A DNA stretch of 64,000 nt from Candidatus Latescibacterota bacterium (lineage in GTDB: Bacteria > JAAXHH01): positions 877,330 through 941,329 of the forward strand of contig JAJEEG010000006.1 in assembly GCA_022821085.1 (NCBI GenBank). The letters are read 5' to 3'. Both the position numbers and the translations under genes were made by a program. The notes beneath the pieces are model-generated. The model did not search any database and was not told the DNA's origin. It saw only the letters and a list, made by a program, of their open reading frames with translations. This document shows, piece by piece, positions 16,948-25,550 of the stretch. Numbering within the stretch: the first letter of the stretch is position 1; each line of letters starts with the position of its first letter.

Positions 16948-17005
16948 CGACGTCCCGCGATCCCGATGTGCCGCCAAAGGAAGACGCGATGCACGGCGTG
17001 CCGAG

Positions 17006-17992
17006 TTATCGGCCCAGCCGTTTCCTCACTTCTTCCGCGATGGCGGGCAGGTAACTGAAGAGGTCGCCGGCGATGCCGTAGTGGGCGTACTTGTACAGCG
17101 GCACGTCGGCGTCCTTGTTGATCGCCACGATCACGCGGGCGTTTTTCATGCCCGCCAGGTGCTGTATCGCACCGGAGATCCCGCAGGCGATGTACAGGTC
17201 GGGCTGTACCGTCTTACCAGTCTGCCCGACCTGGTGGGCGTAGGGTATCCACCCGGCGTCCACCGCGGCCCGGCTGGCGCCGAGGGCGCCGCCCAGGGTG
17301 TCCGCCAGTTCGCGAACGGGCTGGAAACCCTCCGGACCGCCCACGCCGCGGCCGCCCGATACGATGATGCTCGCTTCGGTCAGGCTGACGGTGCCGTCCG
17401 CGGTCTCCACGGATACGACGCTGGTCGGGATCTCGTCCCCGGACAGCGCGGCAGGCACCTCGATCACTTCCCCGGTCCGGGACGCGTCGGGGTCCGCCGC
17501 CTGGAAGATATTGCGACGCACCGTGACGAAACGGTGCCCGGTACCCTTGAATGTCACGGTGGATAACAGGTTGCCGACCAGTGCCGGCCGGACCGCCACC
17601 AGCCGGTCTCCTTCCCTGCGCAGGTCCGTGCAGTCAGGCGCCAGGCCCGCGCCGGTGAGGGCGGCTGCGTAGGCCGACAGTTCCAGGCCGGCCGTGCTCG
17701 CTCCCATCAGGACCACCGAGGGCGGTTCGTTCTCCAGGATCCGCACCAGGAGTTTCGCGTAGGGCTCCACGCGGTAACGGCCCAGAGAAGGGGCATCCGC
17801 GGTGAATACGCGATCGGCGCCGGCCTCGACGGCCTGCCTGGCGATCTCGACGACCCCGTCGCCGAACACGGCGGCGGTAAGGGAACCTCCGGTATCGCCG
17901 GCGACTTTCCCCGCGGCGGCCATCGCCTGCCACGCGATCGGATCCGCCTGCCCGTCCACCTGCTCGATCCACACGAATATGTTGCCGGCCAT
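17006..17992 (-). CDS. etfA: electron transfer flavoprotein alpha subunit
   Basis: About 328 residues. The N-terminal half is an ETF alpha/beta fold. The C-terminal FAD domain shows [12 protein letters not shown], the R-A-A-V-D-A-G-W segment, [19 protein letters not shown] and [20 protein letters not shown], all diagnostic of ETF-alpha. Together with EtfB it binds FAD and AMP, takes electrons from acyl-CoA dehydrogenase and hands them to a membrane oxidoreductase. AAGGA lies about five bases before the ATG at 17990-17992. The frame remains open far upstream, but that part is antisense-frame noise within etfB. The gap to etfB is 14 bases. Confidence 0.93.
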   Translation of the reverse strand: MAGNIFVWIEQVDGQADPIAWQAMAAAGKVAGDTGGSLTAAVFGDGVVEIARQAVEAGADRVFTADAPSLGRYRVEPYAKLLVRILENEPPSVVLMGASTAGLELSAYAAALTGAGLAPDCTDLRREGDRLVAVRPALVGNLLSTVTFKGTGHRFVTVRRNIFQAADPDASRTGEVIEVPAALSGDEIPTSVVSVETADGTVSLTEASIIVSGGRGVGGPEGFQPVRELADTLGGALGASRAAVDAGWIPYAHQVGQTGKTVQPDLYIACGISGAIQHLAGMKNARVIVAINKDADVPLYKYAHYGIAGDLFSYLPAIAEEVRKRLGR

Positions 17993-18006
17993 CGGGTCCT
18001 TTCTGC

Positions 18007-18798
18007 CTAAATCACCTTTTCTTCGATCAGACGGTCCACGAGGGTCCTGGCCGCGTCTTCGGGGCCGCCATCGATCATTTCGATATTCGCTTCCCGCAAC
18101 GGCGGCAGTTCCGACTGCCATTCGACTCCCGAGGCGTTGGATCCAACTTCTGTCGCATCGAGACCGAGATCCGCACAAGTCCACACCGGTATGCTGGCCC
18201 GGGCCGCCTTGCGTATGCCGATGAGGCTCGGATACCGGGGTTCGTTGATCTCCTTGACGACCGTGATCAGGGCCGGCAGCCGGCTGGTGACCGTCTCCCT
18301 TGCTTTTTCCAGCAACCGGACCGCCGAAATGGTCCGGTCCGCAGGGTCCAGGTTCCGGAGTTCCGCCACGTAGGAAACGAGCGGTACGCCGAGCAGGGCC
18401 GCGACCTGCACGGTGGTCGCAGCCGTATTGCCGTCGATGGCCGCCCGGCCGCCGACGATCAGGTCGAACGTACCGATTTTCCCGATGGCCGCGACCAGGA
18501 TCCGCGCCGAAGTCAGGCTGTCGCTGTACGCCATGGCCGGATCCGATACCAGGACGGCTTCGTCCACGCCCATGGCCAGGGCGGTCTTGAGCGCGTCGGC
18601 GGCCTCGGGAGGCCCCAGGCACAGTGCGGTCACCTTGCCGCCATGCTCTTCCCGCGCCTGTATGGCGGTTTCCAGCGTGTACTCATCCCAGGGATTGACG
18701 ATCCGGGGCCCGCCCTCGGCGGACAGCTTGACGCCGTCCATGGAGGCGGACAACTGCGCCGTATCGGGCGTCTGCTTCACCAGGGCGATAATGTTCAA
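18007..18798 (-). CDS. etfB: electron transfer flavoprotein beta subunit
   Basis: About 263 residues. It has the ETF-beta N-terminus (NIIALVKQTPDT), the NPWDEYTLETA segment, the AMP-binding/signature region GGRAAIDGNTAATTVQVAALLG and VVKEINEPRYPSLIGI. It forms the electron-carrying heterodimer with EtfA in the cytoplasm. The start is taken as TTG at 18796-18798, because GAGGT (18812-18808) lies nine bases upstream and the protein then begins like its family; an earlier TTG six codons upstream has no such site. It ends 14 bases before etfA and lies downstream of the acyl-CoA dehydrogenase gene across a repeat-filled gap. Confidence 0.92.
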   Translation of the reverse strand: MNIIALVKQTPDTAQLSASMDGVKLSAEGGPRIVNPWDEYTLETAIQAREEHGGKVTALCLGPPEAADALKTALAMGVDEAVLVSDPAMAYSDSLTSARILVAAIGKIGTFDLIVGGRAAIDGNTAATTVQVAALLGVPLVSYVAELRNLDPADRTISAVRLLEKARETVTSRLPALITVVKEINEPRYPSLIGIRKAARASIPVWTCADLGLDATEVGSNASGVEWQSELPPLREANIEMIDGGPEDAARTLVDRLIEEKVI

Positions 18799-18824
18799 GA
18801 GTCCGTTACCTCGCAATGTAACTC

Positions 18825-18884
18825 TTCAAGACGGCCTGGGGCCGTTCAAGACGGCCTGGGGCCGTTCAAGACGACCTGGGGCCG
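18825..18884. repeat. 3 x 20-bp tandem repeat upstream of etfB
   Basis: Units at 18825-18844 and 18845-18864 are identical (start TTCAAGACGGCCTGG); 18865-18884 differs by one base. It is followed by a looser GCGGTCAG/GTGGTCGG duplication to about 18928. It sits between the acyl-CoA dehydrogenase stop and the etfB start. Confidence 0.9.
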
Positions 18885-18924
18885 TCAGCGGTCAGTGGTC
18901 GGCGTGGCCGCGTGCGGTCAGCGG

Positions 18925-20127
18925 TCAGTTCTGCCAGAATTCCGGATCGTAGCCGGGCATTTCACATCGTAGCGGGCGGTCCGTCCTGTTGCCGAACTCG
19001 TAGTCCGCCTGCATGAGCTGGTGGATCTGCGACGTGCCTTCGTAGATGACCGCGCTCTTGCTGTTGCGCAGGTGGCGCTCCACGTCGTACTCGTCGGAGT
19101 ATCCATAGGCGCCGTGGACCTGCACCGCGTCGCTGGCCGTGGCGAAGGCCGACTCCGTGCAGTACCACTTGGCCATGCTGGTCTCCCGGGTGTTCCGCAT
19201 GCCCTGGTTCTTGAGCCATCCGACCTTGCGTACCGCCAGCTCACCCAGGTCGATGCGCTGCTTCATCTGGGCGATGAGCTGCTTCACGAGTTGATGGTCG
19301 CCGATCGGCTGGCCGAAGGTCCGGCGCTGCCGGGCGTACGACACGGATGCTTCCAGGCAGTACTTCATCAGGCCGACGGCGCCGGCCGCGACGGTATAGC
19401 GGGCGTTGTCGAGACAGGACATGGCGATCTTGAATCCTTCGCCCTCTTCCCCCAGCCGGTGGGACTCGGGCACGGGGACCTCGTCCATGTTGATCCAGCC
19501 CGTGTTGCTGGCCCGCACCCCCATCTTGCCCTTGATCGTGCCGGTGGTCAGGCCCGCCCACCCGCGTTCGAGCAGGAAGGCGGTGATTCCCCGCGTGCCT
19601 TCTTCCTGGTTCGTCTTGGCGAATACGAGAAAGCGGTCCGCCACGTCGGACAGCGTGATCCACATCTTCTCGCCGCTGACCAGGTAGGTGTCGCCTTCCT
19701 TGCGGGCCCTGCTGGTCATGGCGGCCACGTCGGAACCCGCGCCGGGTTCGGTCAGGCCGAAACAGGCGATGTTTTCGCCGGTGGCCAGGGGCGGCAGGAA
19801 CCGTTCTTTCTGTTCTTCCGTGCCCCACTGGAAGATGGGCAGGGCGTGCAGGCCCAGGTGGACCGCGATCGTCTCCCGGACGGAAGAGTCCGCCCACTCC
19901 AGGCCTTCGGAAAGCAGGCCGAGGGAGATGAAATCCATGCCGGCCCCGTCGTAGCGGACCGGCAGGCAGATACCCATGAATCCCTGCGCCGCCATTTTGG
20001 GCAGCAGTTCGTGGGGGAACGTACCGTTGCGGTCGTGTTCCCTGATGGAAGGCAGGATCTCGTTGCGGGCGAAGTCGTACACCATCCGCTCGACCATCCT
20101 GTGTTCTTCGCTTAGTTCAAAATCCAT
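18925..20127 (-). CDS. acyl-CoA dehydrogenase
   Basis: A 400-residue flavoenzyme with complete ACAD architecture. It has an N-terminal helical domain, then [13 protein letters not shown] and [17 protein letters not shown] for the FAD-binding beta domain, then the C-terminal helical domain with [16 protein letters not shown]. It ends with the catalytic-glutamate segment [16 protein letters not shown]. It makes a trans-2,3 double bond in an acyl-CoA and passes electrons to ETF, encoded next in the same direction. Chain-length or branched preference cannot be called. The ATG at 20125-20127 gives a typical N-terminus ([12 protein letters not shown]), though without a visible Shine-Dalgarno. Confidence 0.93.
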   Translation of the reverse strand: MDFELSEEHRMVERMVYDFARNEILPSIREHDRNGTFPHELLPKMAAQGFMGICLPVRYDGAGMDFISLGLLSEGLEWADSSVRETIAVHLGLHALPIFQWGTEEQKERFLPPLATGENIACFGLTEPGAGSDVAAMTSRARKEGDTYLVSGEKMWITLSDVADRFLVFAKTNQEEGTRGITAFLLERGWAGLTTGTIKGKMGVRASNTGWINMDEVPVPESHRLGEEGEGFKIAMSCLDNARYTVAAGAVGLMKYCLEASVSYARQRRTFGQPIGDHQLVKQLIAQMKQRIDLGELAVRKVGWLKNQGMRNTRETSMAKWYCTESAFATASDAVQVHGAYGYSDEYDVERHLRNSKSAVIYEGTSQIHQLMQADYEFGNRTDRPLRCEMPGYDPEFWQN

Positions 20128-20200
20128 GGAGGTGCATTACCGTTTCGTGGGTAGTAGGCTCATAACTCAACGAGGTAGTGCTCAACGCGGTTTCCCAGGG

Positions 20201-21385
20201 TCAATTCCCGGCTACACCGGCCGCTTTGCTGAAGTCTCTGCCTGGTCTGGACGCCGGATGGGTTACCGGGATCTCCCGCATGACTTCGAGGAACCGGTCC
20301 ACGTCACGGTCCGTGTTGTAGAAATGGGTGGACACGCGAGCCCTGCCCACGCCGCCGTACGCCCCGAAGATCAGTACGTTCTGCGCTTCGAGGGCGTGGG
20401 TGACGGAATTGACGTCCGCCGCGGTGAAGCAGACGTTTCCCGCCCGTTCTTCCGGCGCCCGGGGCGTGATGACCTCCCAGCCCAGTTCCGACAGGCCATC
20501 CCACACACGCCTGCTCAGGCCTAGCACGTGCTCCTCGATGCGGTCGATGCCGATGCCCAGCAGGCAGTCGAGGGCGTTGTCCAGGATGTATACCCCGATC
20601 CAGGTTTCGTTGCCCGGCGTGAACCGGCTGGCGTCCTCCCGGGGAACGTAAGCCGAGGGGTCTTTCCAGTCGGGCAGGTAGGCCGGCGTATGCCAACCGA
20701 CGAAGGGCGGATTCAGCTCGGGCACGCGTTCCCGGTTCCAGTAGAATATCCCCACGCCGTGCACGGCCATGAGCCATTTGTAGCAGCTGGACACGACGAA
20801 GTCCGCGTGATGCGCGTCGACCGGAACAACGCCGGCGGAATGCGTGACGTCGAGACAGAGCAGGGCGTTCTTGCGGTGTACGATTTCAGCGAGTTCGGGA
20901 AGCGGCAGGCGTTGGCCGGTGAAGTAGCTGACATGGCTGACATTAACCACCCTGGTGTTTTCATCTATCGCTTTATCAAGATCGTCCAAGTCTGTGCGCC
21001 AGTTGGTGTTTTCCACGATTCGGAGTTCCACGCCACGGTCCTTCAGCAAGGTCCAGGGAAGGACGTCGGAAGGGAACTCCACATCGGCGACCACCACGTT
21101 GTCGCCGGGTTTCCAGTCGAGGGCGTAGACCAGCAAATTGATGCCCTCGGACGTGGAGGTCAGGAAACCGATATCGTCGGGCCGGACACCGAACAGGCGG
21201 CCGACTTTCTCCTTGCACCCCGCGGAAACCACTTCGAGGCGCCTGCGCCCTTCCTCGCCCAGGAGCTTGTCCTCAAAGAAACGGTGGACGGCGTCACCGT
21301 GCGTTTTCAGCATGGGCGACTCGCCGCCGGTACAAAGGTGGGTTATGCCCTGGGTTCCAATGAACTCGGAAGGGTCGATCAGCAT
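20201..21385 (-). CDS. aminotransferase class V-fold PLP-dependent enzyme
   Basis: A 394-residue fold-type I PLP enzyme of the class V (cysteine desulfurase/isopenicillin N epimerase-like) group. It has TSTSEGINLLVYAL for the phosphate-binding turn, CLDVTHSAGVVPVD for the PLP aspartate/histidine, and SSCYKWLMAVHGVGIFY with the Schiff-base lysine. The C-terminal domain ends with RVSTHFYNTDRDVDRFLE. Family members act as transaminases, desulfurases, kynureninases or epimerases; no cysteine-loop desulfurase signature is seen, so the reaction is open. GGAG lies seven bases before the ATG (21383-21385). The gene is divergent from the amidohydrolase across 215 bases. Confidence 0.88.
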   Translation of the reverse strand: MLIDPSEFIGTQGITHLCTGGESPMLKTHGDAVHRFFEDKLLGEEGRRRLEVVSAGCKEKVGRLFGVRPDDIGFLTSTSEGINLLVYALDWKPGDNVVVADVEFPSDVLPWTLLKDRGVELRIVENTNWRTDLDDLDKAIDENTRVVNVSHVSYFTGQRLPLPELAEIVHRKNALLCLDVTHSAGVVPVDAHHADFVVSSCYKWLMAVHGVGIFYWNRERVPELNPPFVGWHTPAYLPDWKDPSAYVPREDASRFTPGNETWIGVYILDNALDCLLGIGIDRIEEHVLGLSRRVWDGLSELGWEVITPRAPEERAGNVCFTAADVNSVTHALEAQNVLIFGAYGGVGRARVSTHFYNTDRDVDRFLEVMREIPVTHPASRPGRDFSKAAGVAGN

Positions 21386-21439
21386 GGGCGTCTCCAGTCG
21401 AAATTGTTGCGGTTTCGGTCGATCGCGAACTCGACTGCC

Positions 21440-21468
21440 AAGATATTCGCCGGCGCCGTTTTTGTACA
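21440..21468 (-). promoter_or_regulatory. candidate promoter for the class V aminotransferase gene
   Basis: On the minus strand, TGTACA (21468-21463), 17 bases, TATCTT (21445-21440). The -10 matches the TATCTT boxes seen at other promoters in this window; the -35 matches 4 of 6. Confidence 0.35.
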
Positions 21469-21507
21469 GGGAATTCGGGGTCTCGTTACCGTGCGCCGTC
21501 TCCTACG

Positions 21508-21537
21508 TTGTAATCGACGCAAAAGAGTCTATATTAT
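21508..21537 (+). promoter_or_regulatory. candidate promoter for the amidohydrolase gene
   Basis: TTGTAA at 21508-21513 with TATATT at 21530-21535 (16-base spacer) or TATTAT at 21532-21537 (18-base spacer), in an A+T-rich patch about 65 bases before the gene start. Confidence 0.4.
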
Positions 21538-21600
21538 ATGGAACGCCGGGCATCGAGCGCACGCTGAGAGAACGACCGGTACAACCGCCGGAGTAGCCGT

Positions 21601-22581
21601 TTGATATACGATTTCCACACCCATTTCTATACCTCCGCTTACCTGGACGAGATCGAAAAGGGAGGCTACCAGGCGGAACTGGTCAGGGATGCCCGCGGCA
21701 ACCGCCTCCTGAAGTTGGATGGCGACTACAGCATGATCGCACCGGGCCATTTCGATGCGGACCGTGTGATCGAGCATATGGACCGGCACGGCGTGGGCCG
21801 GCAGCTGCTCAGCTTCTCGATCCCCGGACTGCACGTCGAGGATCCGGACGCCGGCCGTCGCCTCGCCCGGACCGTAAACGATGCGCTTGCCGAGACCGTC
21901 GCCCGCTATCCCGACCGGCTTTCGGCGTTGGCAGTGCTTCCATTACAGGATCCGGCCGCTTCGGCGGCGGAACTGTGCCGCGCCGTCGAGACGCTGGACC
22001 TGCGCGGCGGCATGTTGTTTTCAAACATCAACGGCCAGTCGCTGGGCGCATCGGAGTTTCATGAACTTTACGCGGCGGCTTCCTCCCTGGACCTGCCGCT
22101 CTTCATACATCCCACCACACCACATGCCCATGAAGCGTACGCGGCGTACAGGCTTACGCCCATGGCCGGGTTTCCTTTCGACACGTCGGTGGCCGCCCTT
22201 CACCTGGTCTTCAGCGGCACGATGGCGGCTTTCCCGGACCTGAAGGTCGTACTGGGCAACCTGGGCGGCACCATCCCGTTTCTCTCGGGCCGGATCGACC
22301 AGGCCTACCGCGCCTACCCCGAGGCTCGTGAGCAACTGGACCGGCCGCCGACGGAGTACCTGAAGAACATGTACTACGAATCCGCCGGGATGCCCAACAG
22401 CGGAGCGCTTCGCCTGGCGATCGATTTCGCCGGCATCGACCGGGTGATGTTCGGTTCCGATTTTCCCCAGCAGATCGCCGACGTCGACCTGGGGCTGCGG
22501 ACCATCGATGAACTGGGGTTGGATGAAGCGGCCAGCCAGCGCATCGTCGGCCGGAACGCGGCAGGACTTTTGAAGGAATAG
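21601..22581 (+). CDS. amidohydrolase family protein (ACMSD-like, amidohydrolase_2)
   Basis: A 326-residue TIM-barrel metal-dependent hydrolase or decarboxylase. The first metal-binding motif D-F-H-T-H is at residues 4-8, a second-strand histidine lies in LFIHPTTPHAHE (about residue 168), and the final aspartate is in MFGSDFPQQ (about residue 282). The layout matches the 2-amino-3-carboxymuconate semialdehyde decarboxylase/gamma-resorcylate decarboxylase branch, where a 6-carbon unsaturated acid or related compound is decarboxylated or hydrolysed; the substrate is unknown. It starts with TTG at 21601, preceded by GGAG at about eight bases. It is divergent from the aminotransferase gene. Confidence 0.85.
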   Translation: MIYDFHTHFYTSAYLDEIEKGGYQAELVRDARGNRLLKLDGDYSMIAPGHFDADRVIEHMDRHGVGRQLLSFSIPGLHVEDPDAGRRLARTVNDALAETVARYPDRLSALAVLPLQDPAASAAELCRAVETLDLRGGMLFSNINGQSLGASEFHELYAAASSLDLPLFIHPTTPHAHEAYAAYRLTPMAGFPFDTSVAALHLVFSGTMAAFPDLKVVLGNLGGTIPFLSGRIDQAYRAYPEAREQLDRPPTEYLKNMYYESAGMPNSGALRLAIDFAGIDRVMFGSDFPQQIADVDLGLRTIDELGLDEAASQRIVGRNAAGLLKE

Positions 22582-22613
22582 GGCTATTCACTGGTAAAAT
22601 TAGTTTATCGCAT

Positions 22614-22619
22614 TATAAT
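22614..22619 (+). promoter_or_regulatory. candidate -10 box upstream of polA
   Basis: A perfect TATAAT at 22614-22619 in an unusually A+T-rich patch. The hexamer 17 bases upstream (22591-22596, CTGGTA) is a weak -35. It would give a leader of about 100 bases before polA. Confidence 0.35.
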
Positions 22620-22724
22620 CAAAAGGATACACTGAAATCAGGCATGAATCGCGTGTTGCCGGTAATACACGGCTATACATGGGATATACCCGGCCGATTC
22701 CCTTGAAGCAGGAGCGAACCACAT

Positions 22725-25487
22725 ATGACTGAGGCCCAGAAGACCCTGTTCCTGCTGGACGGGATGGCGCTGGCCTATCGCGGTCATTTCGGGTTGATCC
22801 GAAATCCGCGGATGACCTCGACAGGCATGAACGTCTCCATGGTGTTCGCCATCGCAAACACAATCCTCGGCATCCTGAACAAGAACAGGCCCACCCACAT
22901 CGCCGCGGTGTTCGATACGCCCGAGCCGACCCACCGCCACGAGCAGTATCCCGAGTACAAGGCGCAGCGGGACGCCATGCCCGAAGACCTGAGCATCGCG
23001 CTGCCCTATCTGTTCCGGCTGATCGAAGGGTTCAACATCCCGGTGATCCGCGTTCCCGGCTGGGAGGCCGACGACGTGATCGGGACCCTTGCGAAGCAGG
23101 CCGACGAAGCGGGTTTCACCACCTTCATGGTCACGCCGGACAAGGACTATGCGCAACTCGTCTCCGAGCAGTCCTTCATCTGCAAACCCGGCAACACCGG
23201 GGACAACTTCGAAACGATGGGCGTGGCCGAGGTACTGGAGAAGTGGGGTATCGAGCGCATCGACCAGGTGATCGACATGCTCGGCCTGATGGGCGACGCC
23301 AGCGACAACGTGCCCGGCGTCCCGGGCGTCGGAGAAAAGACCGCGCAGAAGCTCATCGCCCAGTTCGGATCCGTGGAGACCCTCCTGGAGAACACCCATC
23401 AGCTTAAGGGCAAGCAGAAGGAGCGCATTGAAGAAAACAGGGACATGGCCGTGCTGTCGAAGAACCTGGTCACCATCGAGCGGGACGTGCCGCTGGACAT
23501 TACGCCGGACGCGTTGGCCGTCAAGGAACGCAAGGATGACGACCTTAAGAAGCTGTTCGTCGAACTGGAGTTCAATACCCTGGGCAAGCGGCTTTTCGGC
23601 GACGGTTTCTCGGCGGCCCCGCAGCTGACAGTCGCCGGCCGCCAGGAAGACCTGTTCTCCGACGACCAGTTGAAGACGATCGCGGACGTGGAGCACGACT
23701 ACCGCTGCGTCGACACGGCCGAATCGCGCGCCGACCTTATCGAAAAGCTGACCGCGTCGCCCGCATTCTGCTTCGACATGGAAACGACCAGCCTGGACCC
23801 GAAAACCTGCGAAATCCTGGGATTCGCCTTCGCGATCGAGCCCCATACGGGATACTACGTGCCCATGCCGGACGGGCGGGAAGACGTTCTGCGGGTCGCG
23901 GCCGAATTCCAGTCCCTCTTCGACGATACCGGCAGGGAACTGATCGGACACAATATCAAGTTCGACCTGTCCGTGCTCCGCTGGCACGGAATCACCGTGT
24001 CCTGCCGGATCTTCGACACCATGCTCGCGGCCTACTGCACCGTGCCGGACCTGCGGAGGACCATGGACTACCTGTCGCAGGCCCTCCTGGGCTACACGCC
24101 GATCTCCATCACAACGCTCATCGGTGAAAAAGGAGAGGAGCAGGGCACGCTCAGGGATGCGCCGCTTGAGAAAGTCGTCGAATACGCGGCGGAAGACGCG
24201 GACATCACGCTGCAGCTCGCGGAATTGCTCCGGCCCCGGATCGGCGAGATGAACCAGGATACCGTTTTCACGGACATCGAGTGCCCCCTGGTGACCGCCC
24301 TCGTGGAAATGGAACACGAAGGCGTGCGGATGGATGTGGGGCAGCTGGAGCACCTGTCCGGGTTGCTGGAAGAGGAGATCCGGAGGTCCGCCGACAGGAT
24401 TACCGAACTGGCCGGGGAGCCCGTCGATTTCAATTCGGCCAAACAGCTCGGGCACATCCTCTTCGACAAGCTCAAAATCGATCCCAACGCCAAGCGCACG
24501 GCCAAGACGGGCCAGTATTCGACGGCGGAAGCCATCCTCCGCCGGCTCGCGCCCAAACACGAGATCGTGGAGCAGATCCTCCACTACCGGATGTGCACCA
24601 AGCTCAATTCCGTATACGTGAGCCAGTTGCCTCATGCCGTGTTCCAGCCGACCGGACGCGTACATACTTCCTACGAGCAGGCCGTGATCGCCACCGGCCG
24701 GATCCAGTCTCACGGACCCAACCTGCAGACCATACCGGTGCGCACGGAGATGGGCCGGCAGATCCGCAAGGCCTTCGTGCCCCGGGACGGCGATTACCTC
24801 CTGATGGCCGCGGACTATTCCCAGATCGAACTTCGCATCGCGGCCGAACTCAGCCGCGACGAGGGCATGATGGAGACCTTCATCCAGCACGAGGACATAC
24901 ACTCGGCGACGGCGATGAAGATCTATGACGTTGATCCCGACGGCGTAACCGACGAAATGCGCCGGTTCGCCAAGACCGTCAATTTCGGCATCATCTACGG
25001 CATTTCCGCCTTCGGGCTGGCCGAACGGCTCAACATCCCGCGGGGGCAGGGCCAGGAACTGATCGACCAGTACTTCGAGAAGTACCCGGGAACGCTCAGG
25101 TACATGCACGATACGGTCAAGTTCGCCGAGGAAAACGGTTTCGTCGAGACCATGACGGGCCGTCGGCGTTACCTGCGGGACATCAATTCCCGGAACAACA
25201 CCACCAAGCGCGCCGAGGAGCGCGTCGCCATCAATTCCCGCATCCAGGGCACGGCGGCCGACCTGATCAAGCTGGCCATGACCCGGATTCACAATGAACT
25301 GGAAAAGCGGGCGTGCCGCACGCGCATGCTGCTGCAGGTGCATGACGAACTCGTGTTCGACCTGCATAAGTCCGAAGAAGACACCCTGCCGGGCCTGATC
25401 GAGGAATGCATGCGGGGCGCGCTGCCCATGACCGTGCCCATCGAAGTGGAAATCGGCATCGGAGCGAACTGGCTGGAAGCCCACTAG
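22725..25487 (+). CDS. polA: DNA polymerase I
   Basis: A 920-residue, full-length three-domain enzyme. The 5'-3' exonuclease (about 1-290) has GWEADDVIG, TPDKDYAQLV and GLMGDASDNVPGVPGVG. The 3'-5' exonuclease (about 335-500) has intact Exo I D-x-E (CFDMETTSLD), Exo II (GHNIKFDLSVL) and Exo III (YAAEDADITLQL), so proofreading is probably active, unlike in some PolA lineages. The polymerase domain (about 510-920) has motif A DYSQIELR, motif B RRFAKTVNFGIIYG and motif C LQVHDELVF. It fills gaps and removes primers in replication and repair. AGGAG is ten bases before the ATG. The antisense frame is also open over almost the whole gene but is a shadow. Confidence 0.97.
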   Translation: MTEAQKTLFLLDGMALAYRGHFGLIRNPRMTSTGMNVSMVFAIANTILGILNKNRPTHIAAVFDTPEPTHRHEQYPEYKAQRDAMPEDLSIALPYLFRLIEGFNIPVIRVPGWEADDVIGTLAKQADEAGFTTFMVTPDKDYAQLVSEQSFICKPGNTGDNFETMGVAEVLEKWGIERIDQVIDMLGLMGDASDNVPGVPGVGEKTAQKLIAQFGSVETLLENTHQLKGKQKERIEENRDMAVLSKNLVTIERDVPLDITPDALAVKERKDDDLKKLFVELEFNTLGKRLFGDGFSAAPQLTVAGRQEDLFSDDQLKTIADVEHDYRCVDTAESRADLIEKLTASPAFCFDMETTSLDPKTCEILGFAFAIEPHTGYYVPMPDGREDVLRVAAEFQSLFDDTGRELIGHNIKFDLSVLRWHGITVSCRIFDTMLAAYCTVPDLRRTMDYLSQALLGYTPISITTLIGEKGEEQGTLRDAPLEKVVEYAAEDADITLQLAELLRPRIGEMNQDTVFTDIECPLVTALVEMEHEGVRMDVGQLEHLSGLLEEEIRRSADRITELAGEPVDFNSAKQLGHILFDKLKIDPNAKRTAKTGQYSTAEAILRRLAPKHEIVEQILHYRMCTKLNSVYVSQLPHAVFQPTGRVHTSYEQAVIATGRIQSHGPNLQTIPVRTEMGRQIRKAFVPRDGDYLLMAADYSQIELRIAAELSRDEGMMETFIQHEDIHSATAMKIYDVDPDGVTDEMRRFAKTVNFGIIYGISAFGLAERLNIPRGQGQELIDQYFEKYPGTLRYMHDTVKFAEENGFVETMTGRRRYLRDINSRNNTTKRAEERVAINSRIQGTAADLIKLAMTRIHNELEKRACRTRMLLQVHDELVFDLHKSEEDTLPGLIEECMRGALPMTVPIEVEIGIGANWLEAH

Positions 25488-25550
25488 CGGCCCGGATGCG
25501 CGCGAGCGCGTCGGAGGCAGGACCGCACACAGAAGAAAGGGAAGGGAATC

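Noticed and set aside
14863-17058. A 731-codon plus-strand frame across the membrane Fe-S oxidoreductase
   Set aside because: The minus-strand protein has CCG domains, 4Fe-4S motifs and membrane helices; the plus-strand frame has none.
17993-18622. An N-terminal extension of EtfA into etfB
   Set aside because: It is another frame of etfB; the ATG at 17992 has AAGGA and a normal EtfA start.
20135-20215. tRNA-like stretch with a CAT anticodon-like loop (GGCTCATAAC)
   Set aside because: The acceptor, D and anticodon stems do not pair, the T-loop is not canonical, and the region overlaps the aminotransferase 3' end.
22638-25484. A 948-codon open frame antisense to polA
   Set aside because: polA has all family motifs. 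The opposite frame is open because of GC-biased third positions; its product is low-complexity His/Gly/Val-rich with no motif.
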